In this document: one piece after another, positions 14,597 to 18,830 of the stretch | Numbering within the stretch: position 1 is the stretch's first letter | Layout: every line of letters begins with the position of its first letter | NCBI GenBank assembly: GCA_039029935.1 | Contig: JBCCFC010000085.1 | Coordinates: 1-18,830, forward strand | DNA: 18,830 nt | Reading direction: 5' to 3' | Source of the DNA: G039029935 sp039029935 | Lineage (GTDB): Bacteria > Chloroflexota > Anaerolineae > Caldilineales > Caldilineaceae | The notes under the pieces: generated by a model | Told to the model about the DNA's origin: nothing | The model's input: the letters and a program-made list of their open reading frames with translations, nothing else | The model's database searches: none | Program-made: the position numbers and the translations under genes

Positions 14597-14706
14597 AAAA
14601 ATTGAAAGTTGAAAATTGAAAGAATTGAAAACGAAATCATTGCTTATTTTGGCGTTGGTCATCGTTTTCAATTTTCAATTCCTTCAATTTTCAACTTTCA
14701 ATTTTT
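14597..14706 (-). repeat. Long A/T inverted repeat between PIN-TRAM gene and cysS
   Basis: Arms 14597-14620 and 14683-14706 are perfectly complementary over 24 bp and built from TTGAAA/TTCAA units. Pairing continues for another ~11 bp after one difference, which is G.U on the minus (sense) strand and A.C on the + strand; after that the right arm carries a 7-nt insertion. The right arm begins four bases after the PIN-TRAM stop codon in the direction of transcription. Confidence 0.75.
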
Positions 14707-14709
14707 TAC

Positions 14710-15762
14710 TTAATCCCCAAATGGTGACGCAAAAATCAAGCGGCCAGCATTGGTCTGTAGCACTTTGGTGACCTGCACCAGCACTTCTTGATCCAAATAG
14801 CGACGCCCACTCTCGATCACAACCATTGTGCCATCTTCCAAATAGCCAACCCCTTGGTTATGCTCCTTGCCTTCCTGAATTACCTTAATGGGCAGTTCTT
14901 CGCCAGGCAGCAATACAGATTTTACGGCGTTGGCAAGTTCGTTGATGTTCAAAATCAGCACACCTTGTAGATTGGCAACACGATTCAGGTTGTAATCGTT
15001 GGTGACAATCGCTGCCCCCATCACCATTGCCAGACTGATGAGCTTGTCATCTACTTGTTGCGCATCCTGCGGGTCTTGATCGATAAAATCAATTTCCACC
15101 GCTGGTTCGCTTTGCAGACGATCCAGCATCTCTAACCCGCGACGCCCTCGATTGCGTCGCAGTGCATCTGACGAATCGGCAATGTATTGTAACTCGTTCA
15201 AGACAAATCGCGGCACAGTCAGCTTGCCAAGCAAAAAGCCCGTTTTTGCAATATCTGCAATCCGTCCGTCAATGATAACACTGGTGTCCAATAATAACAC
15301 AGGACGATGATCAGGCTCCACATCGGCAAGCGTTGTGGGTCGCTTAAGCCGGAACATAAACAGCAAATCATCCTGTCGCACTATCAAAACTGCCGCACCC
15401 AAATAACCTAAAATAATAACAACAACAAATGGCAAAATAGACCCAAATGGTGTCGGCAATGTTGATAATGGAAATGCAAGAAGTGCTGAAATAAAAAGAC
15501 CTGCACAAAGACCAATGGTTCCTGTCACCAAATCGGTGATTGGAACTTGGCGTAAACTACTCCGTGCCGCCTGTGCTGGTGCAATAATAATTAACGGGGC
15601 GAGAAAGAAACCAATGGCTGCGCCAACCAACATACTGGGCCAGATAATCTGCCACGATTCTGTTGTCACAACATCGGTTCGCGCAAGCGCAACACCTAGC
15701 TCCCACCCGATAAATCCATACACAAGCGCACCCAAGACTCGGAAAAATGGACCGAGGCGCAT
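14710..15762 (-). CDS. Membrane-anchored PIN-TRAM protein, YacL-like
   Basis: The 350-residue protein has four hydrophobic segments (about 8-27, 40-61, 79-98, 108-128), then a cytoplasmic PIN domain (154-280) and a C-terminal TRAM domain (288-348). The PIN acidic residues of a metal-dependent RNase are present: D159 (LLLDTSVIIDGR), E190 (VLNELQYIADS), D238/D239 (QVDDKLISLA) and D256 (IVTNDYNL). RRNRGRRGLEML is the usual basic strip. B. subtilis YacL and related proteins share this layout; the RNA target is unknown. AAGGAGGT (complement of 15771-15778) is a near-perfect ribosome binding site. The gene opens the cluster with cysS and rlmB. A seven-base tandem repeat lies 29 bases before the start and may be in its promoter or leader. 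Confidence 0.9.
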   Translation of the reverse strand: MRLGPFFRVLGALVYGFIGWELGVALARTDVVTTESWQIIWPSMLVGAAIGFFLAPLIIIAPAQAARSSLRQVPITDLVTGTIGLCAGLFISALLAFPLSTLPTPFGSILPFVVVIILGYLGAAVLIVRQDDLLFMFRLKRPTTLADVEPDHRPVLLLDTSVIIDGRIADIAKTGFLLGKLTVPRFVLNELQYIADSSDALRRNRGRRGLEMLDRLQSEPAVEIDFIDQDPQDAQQVDDKLISLAMVMGAAIVTNDYNLNRVANLQGVLILNINELANAVKSVLLPGEELPIKVIQEGKEHNQGVGYLEDGTMVVIESGRRYLDQEVLVQVTKVLQTNAGRLIFASPFGD

Positions 15763-15790
15763 AGAAGAGTACCTCCTTTGAGAAAGGGTT

Positions 15791-15846
15791 GAAGAGTGAA
15801 GAGTGAAGAGTGAAGAGTGAAGAGTGAAGAGTGAAGAGTGAAGAGT
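15791..15846. repeat. Eight tandem copies of GAAGAGT
   Basis: Exactly eight perfect 7-base units make 56 bases, in the spacer between two divergent genes, 29 bases upstream of the PIN-TRAM start. Such a perfect array is prone to strand slippage. Effect on expression is inferred. Confidence 0.95.
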
Positions 15847-15860
15847 AATCAGTCATTACT

Positions 15861-15916
15861 CGTCTTCTCGTCTCCCTGTCTCCTCGTCTCCCCATCTCCC
15901 TGTCTCCCCATCTCCT
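15861..15916. repeat. Pyrimidine-rich tandem repeat
   Basis: Units of about eight bases (GTCTCCCT, ATCTCCCT, GTCTCCTC) make an almost pure C/T tract on the + strand. With the purine-rich array at 15791-15846 it gives strong strand asymmetry. Between 15917 and 16050 I see only A+T-rich sequence with no convincing promoter pair. Confidence 0.75.
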
Positions 15917-16050
15917 CATAACCTCATCCCTGATTCAATTGTTTACATATTCTTGACTTTTTACCTCTCTCTTTCACAAACCTATCACAGTTCTACAAAC
16001 AGTGTCAGTAATTGTACAGCCAAAACGGTTTTGAGCAAAGTAGAATAGGA

Positions 16051-16082
16051 GGGTTGAAGGGTTGAAAGGTTCAAGGGTTGAA
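16051..16082. repeat. Four tandem copies of an 8-base unit before the PBP gene
   Basis: GGGTTGAA, GGGTTGAA, AGGTTCAA and GGGTTGAA follow each other without gaps, ending 24 bases before the start codon. It probably lies in the leader of the PBP gene. Confidence 0.85.
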
Positions 16083-16106
16083 CAATAGAAGTTTTGGTGA
16101 GGTATC

Positions 16107-18773
16107 ATGAATAAACAACGGATATTAGGCATCACCGGTATGTGCTTTTCCTGTCTTGTCTTGCTTGGCATCTTGGTCTATGTTGGTGCTCTAGGGGTTC
16201 ACTGGCTGCGAGATGACCTGCTGGCGGGGTTGCCGATGGGTAGTGCAGTTGACGAGGTGGTTGCGGAACGCATGGTGCGTCCCACGACACAGATTGTAGA
16301 TCGGCATGACAATTTGTTGTACGAGGTGCTGGACCCAGATAATGGTAAGCAACTCAATCTATCACTGGAGAATGTCCCGCAAGCATGTATTGAGGCAACG
16401 CTGGCAACCGAGGACAAACGTTTTTATCACCATCCCGGTGTGGACCCCATCGCCATCATGCGTGCCATGTGGCAAAATTTTCGTGCCCAAGGGCAAATTG
16501 TCAGCGGTGGCAGCACACTTACCCAACAGCTAGCACGCAATTTATTTTTGGACCCACACGAACGCTACACACAAAGCCTGCGACGCAAGCTACGCGAGGC
16601 ATGGATGGCTCTACAACTTGAGCTACACTACACCAAAGACGAGCTATTTGCGATGTATCTCAACCAAACCTATTATGGGCACTTTGCTTTTGGACTGGAG
16701 GCGGCGGCACAAATCTTTTTTGCCAAGTCTGCGGATGAATTGAGCAAAGGTGAGTGTACACTTTTGGCCGGGTTGGTCCAATACCCTAGCGGGTATGATC
16801 CCTTGCAATATCCAGAGATTGCCAAGAAGCGGCAGTTGACCGTGTTGCGGTTGATGCAACATGCGGGTTTTCTGGATGCGGCAGATGTTGTGTTGATTGC
16901 GGATGAAGTTCTGCGCTACAAGTCAAAGCTTTTTGATATTAAGGCTCCCCATTTTGTGATGTATGTTCAGGATTTGCTTCAAGAACGTATTGGCATCGAC
17001 CGTCTCCGTGAGGGCGGACTCATTGTTCGCACATCATTGGATTTAACGTTGCAAAAGCAGGCCGAAGCAGCCATTCGTCACCGCTTAGATGTCCTCAACT
17101 GCCGAATCCCGGGGAGTTGTTCGGGGGCGGAGGGGGAGCATGAGCGTCGCTTGCGTGAGAAAAGTCAAGTCAATAATGCGGCAGCGGTGATTCTTGATAG
17201 CGATACAGGAGACATTCTGGCAATGGTGGGTAGCCCTGATTATTTTGACACCAGTATCCAGGGCAATGTCAATGCCGCATTGAGTCTCCGTCAGCCGGGC
17301 AGTGCGATCAAGCCATTGACCTATGCTGCCGCGCTCGACCCTGCATGGAATAAACAACTAGGGCTAGAGCCGCTCACGCCTGCCTCTACCATCCCTGACT
17401 TGCCAACCATCTTTTATGTGCGCAACGGCACGCTACTCGACCAAGATTCCCCCAACGAGCCAGTCCACACACAAAATGCCAACGATGACAATGGCCCACA
17501 ACTCATTCCCTATGCACCACTCAACTATGACCGACTCTTTCATGGTCCTGTCAGCGTTCGTGATGCACTTGCCAACAGCTACAACATTCCCGCTGTGAAG
17601 GTGTCGGAACGTATTGGGGTCAACACACTGCAACGGCTGGCCGCACAGTCTGGCATCAGCACCTTTAGTGGCGAATATGGTCTGGCACTCACCTTGGGTG
17701 GTGGTGAGGTGCGGTTGCTGGAATTGACGCAGTCCTTTGGGGTTCTGGATGATGGGCACAAGCTCGATACACGAGCGATTTTAACAATCAATGATCTTGA
17801 TACAACCAGTGCAGATACTATGCCTGCGCAACGGATTATTGCCCTCGAAACCGCCTATCTCATCACAGATATTCTCGCTGACCCCATTGCACGGATTCCA
17901 ACTTTTGGCGAAGGCTCCGTATTGGCGTTGCCCTTTCCGGCAGCGGCTAAGACAGGTACAACTACAGATTGGCGTGACAACTGGACAGTCGGCTATTCCA
18001 CCGAGTTTATTGTCGGTGTCTGGGTAGGCAATGCAGATAATACGCCGATGGTGGATGTCAGTGGTATTGATGGGGCGGGTCCCATCTGGCATGACTTAAT
18101 GATGGCCGCACACACAGAACATCAGCCTTCAGACTTTGTAGTGCCTGACACAATTACCACCGAAACAGTCTGTATTCCCAGTGGCCTGTTGGCGACAGAC
18201 CATTGCCCACGTTTGCGCCAAGAAAAGTTTATCGACGGGACAGATCCTACCGAGTATGATGACCAATTCCAGCCAATGGTCATCGACCGTGCAACAGGAC
18301 TCGCTGCCACCGATGACACGCCAGCCCTGCGCCGCCAAACTCGTGTCTATTGGCATCTCCCCGCCGAGTATCACGAATGGATGCAAAGCCAAGGCATTCC
18401 GATACCGCCACCGACAAATATCCCTATTATCGTTGAAGAGAACAATACGTCAACACACACAGAGGTTGCCTATGCCACGCAACAGCCGCTGGTTCTCACT
18501 GCACCCACCGCCAACGTGAGTTACCAAATCTACGCGGGGATGCCGCTAGATAGTCAACGCCTGGAGGTCGCTGGTTATACGGCAGATGGACAAGCATGGG
18601 CAGAGTTGCGATTGCTCAAAGATGATGAGGTCTTGCTGGTCGGCAATGATGTGGCACGGTTAGAGACTTGGTGGGTGTTGGCGCAAGGGATTCATCAGTT
18701 TAGAATGGAGGGGCAACAGACATTGAATGGTGAGTGGATCGAGTCCAATGCATCGCTGGTGATGATTGAGTAA
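16107..18773 (+). CDS. Bifunctional class A penicillin-binding protein, PBP1C-like
   Basis: The 888-residue protein polymerises and cross-links peptidoglycan at the outer face of the membrane. One N-terminal anchor (8-31) is followed by a GT51 glycosyltransferase: E102-D-K-R-F-Y, GGSTLTQQLARNLFL (134-148), RKLREAWMALQLE, and LNQTYYG. The transpeptidase has S399-A-I-K402 (RQPGSAIKP), S491-Y-N493 and K615-T-G-T618; all catalytic motifs are intact. Residues ~795-888 (VSYQIYAGMPLDSQRLEV...WVLAQGIHQFRMEG) resemble the BiPBP_C domain, which marks PBP1C rather than PBP1A. A proline- and Asn/Thr-rich linker (766-785) separates it. GGTGAGGT ends three bases before ATG 16107, a short spacing. The gene diverges from the PIN-TRAM gene; no helper such as an alpha-2-macroglobulin gene (yfhM), a common pbpC neighbour in proteobacteria, is in view. 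Confidence 0.93.
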   Translation: MNKQRILGITGMCFSCLVLLGILVYVGALGVHWLRDDLLAGLPMGSAVDEVVAERMVRPTTQIVDRHDNLLYEVLDPDNGKQLNLSLENVPQACIEATLATEDKRFYHHPGVDPIAIMRAMWQNFRAQGQIVSGGSTLTQQLARNLFLDPHERYTQSLRRKLREAWMALQLELHYTKDELFAMYLNQTYYGHFAFGLEAAAQIFFAKSADELSKGECTLLAGLVQYPSGYDPLQYPEIAKKRQLTVLRLMQHAGFLDAADVVLIADEVLRYKSKLFDIKAPHFVMYVQDLLQERIGIDRLREGGLIVRTSLDLTLQKQAEAAIRHRLDVLNCRIPGSCSGAEGEHERRLREKSQVNNAAAVILDSDTGDILAMVGSPDYFDTSIQGNVNAALSLRQPGSAIKPLTYAAALDPAWNKQLGLEPLTPASTIPDLPTIFYVRNGTLLDQDSPNEPVHTQNANDDNGPQLIPYAPLNYDRLFHGPVSVRDALANSYNIPAVKVSERIGVNTLQRLAAQSGISTFSGEYGLALTLGGGEVRLLELTQSFGVLDDGHKLDTRAILTINDLDTTSADTMPAQRIIALETAYLITDILADPIARIPTFGEGSVLALPFPAAAKTGTTTDWRDNWTVGYSTEFIVGVWVGNADNTPMVDVSGIDGAGPIWHDLMMAAHTEHQPSDFVVPDTITTETVCIPSGLLATDHCPRLRQEKFIDGTDPTEYDDQFQPMVIDRATGLAATDDTPALRRQTRVYWHLPAEYHEWMQSQGIPIPPPTNIPIIVEENNTSTHTEVAYATQQPLVLTAPTANVSYQIYAGMPLDSQRLEVAGYTADGQAWAELRLLKDDEVLLVGNDVARLETWWVLAQGIHQFRMEGQQTLNGEWIESNASLVMIE

Positions 18774-18799
18774 GGCCGTTCCACAAAATAAATTACCCA
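18774..18799 (+). repeat. 26-nt dispersed repeat, copy 2
   Basis: It begins on the base after the PBP stop codon and matches 12230-12255 at 23 of 26 positions. GTTAGGC with ATTCTC at 18812-18824 resembles the bases at and just before the start of copy 1 (GTTAGGCCATTC) and may begin another partial copy. Confidence 0.65.
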
Positions 18800-18818
18800 C
18801 ATATTTGTGGAGTTAGGC
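18775..18818 (+). terminator. Possible hairpin after the PBP gene
   Basis: TCCACAAA (18780-18787) pairs with TTTGTGGA (18804-18811), and GCC/GGC pair further out across unequal gaps. No T-run follows within the window, so a terminator role is only suggested by position directly after the stop. Confidence 0.35.
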
Positions 18819-18830
18819 ATTCTCTAATGC

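Noticed and set aside
14560..14709. T-box leader of cysS
   Set aside because: The spacer is a simple A/T inverted repeat. I see no T-box sequence or specifier-loop arrangement, and such leaders are mostly found in Firmicutes.
15791..15916. CRISPR array
   Set aside because: The units are 7-8 bases with no spacers between them; these are simple tandem repeats.

Overview
The window looks like a chromosomal segment of a free-living bacterium. A member of the Chloroflexota (Anaerolineae-like) fits best. The reasons are a CpXC zinc-ribbon protein with helical repeats, large secreted PD40/M23 proteins, a DUF1703-type AAA-ATPase, an Rpn-type nuclease, and intergenic spacers full of short tandem and inverted repeats. 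This placement is inferred from gene content and recall; there is no rRNA or other marker here to prove it. No tRNA, rRNA, CRISPR array or complete insertion sequence was seen.

Layout. On the + strand at the left are a CpXC-domain protein (131-1795), cinA (1934-3178) and an HD-domain nucleotidase-like gene (3271-3837). They converge on a minus-strand block that reads, in transcription order, AAA-ATPase/PD-(D/E)XK protein (11457-9691), secreted PD40-M23 metallopeptidase (9694-6476), Rpn-family nuclease (6349-5135) and DoxX/DoxD-like membrane protein (4938-4006). The first two overlap by ATGA. The Rpn gene has its own good sigma70-type promoter. A lone fucU (11589-12035, +) diverges from the ATPase gene. 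Next comes a minus-strand housekeeping cluster, PIN-TRAM protein (15762-14710), cysS (14559-13147) and rlmB (13042-12272), which resembles the conserved yacL-cysS-rlmB order of Firmicutes and others. A class A penicillin-binding protein of PBP1C type (16107-18773, +) closes the window.

How the genes relate. Most are housekeeping: tRNA charging (CysS), ribosome methylation (RlmB), nucleotide clean-up (CinA, HD protein), sugar mutarotation (FucU) and wall synthesis (PBP). The accessory part is 4006-11457. It holds two PD-(D/E)XK-superfamily proteins on either side of a large secreted metallopeptidase, and the ATPase gene is visibly richer in A+T than the peptidase gene.

The most unusual signal is between the genes. 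Nearly every spacer contains a different short-unit tandem repeat folded into a long inverted repeat. Where the flanking genes run in one direction, departures from perfect pairing are mainly G.U on the transcribed strand, as if selection acts on an RNA hairpin. The two convergent junctions (3857-4011 and 12033-12105) share one repeat family whose ends provide stop codons. A further 86-bp MITE-like inverted repeat and a 26-nt dispersed repeat lie near rlmB and after the PBP gene.
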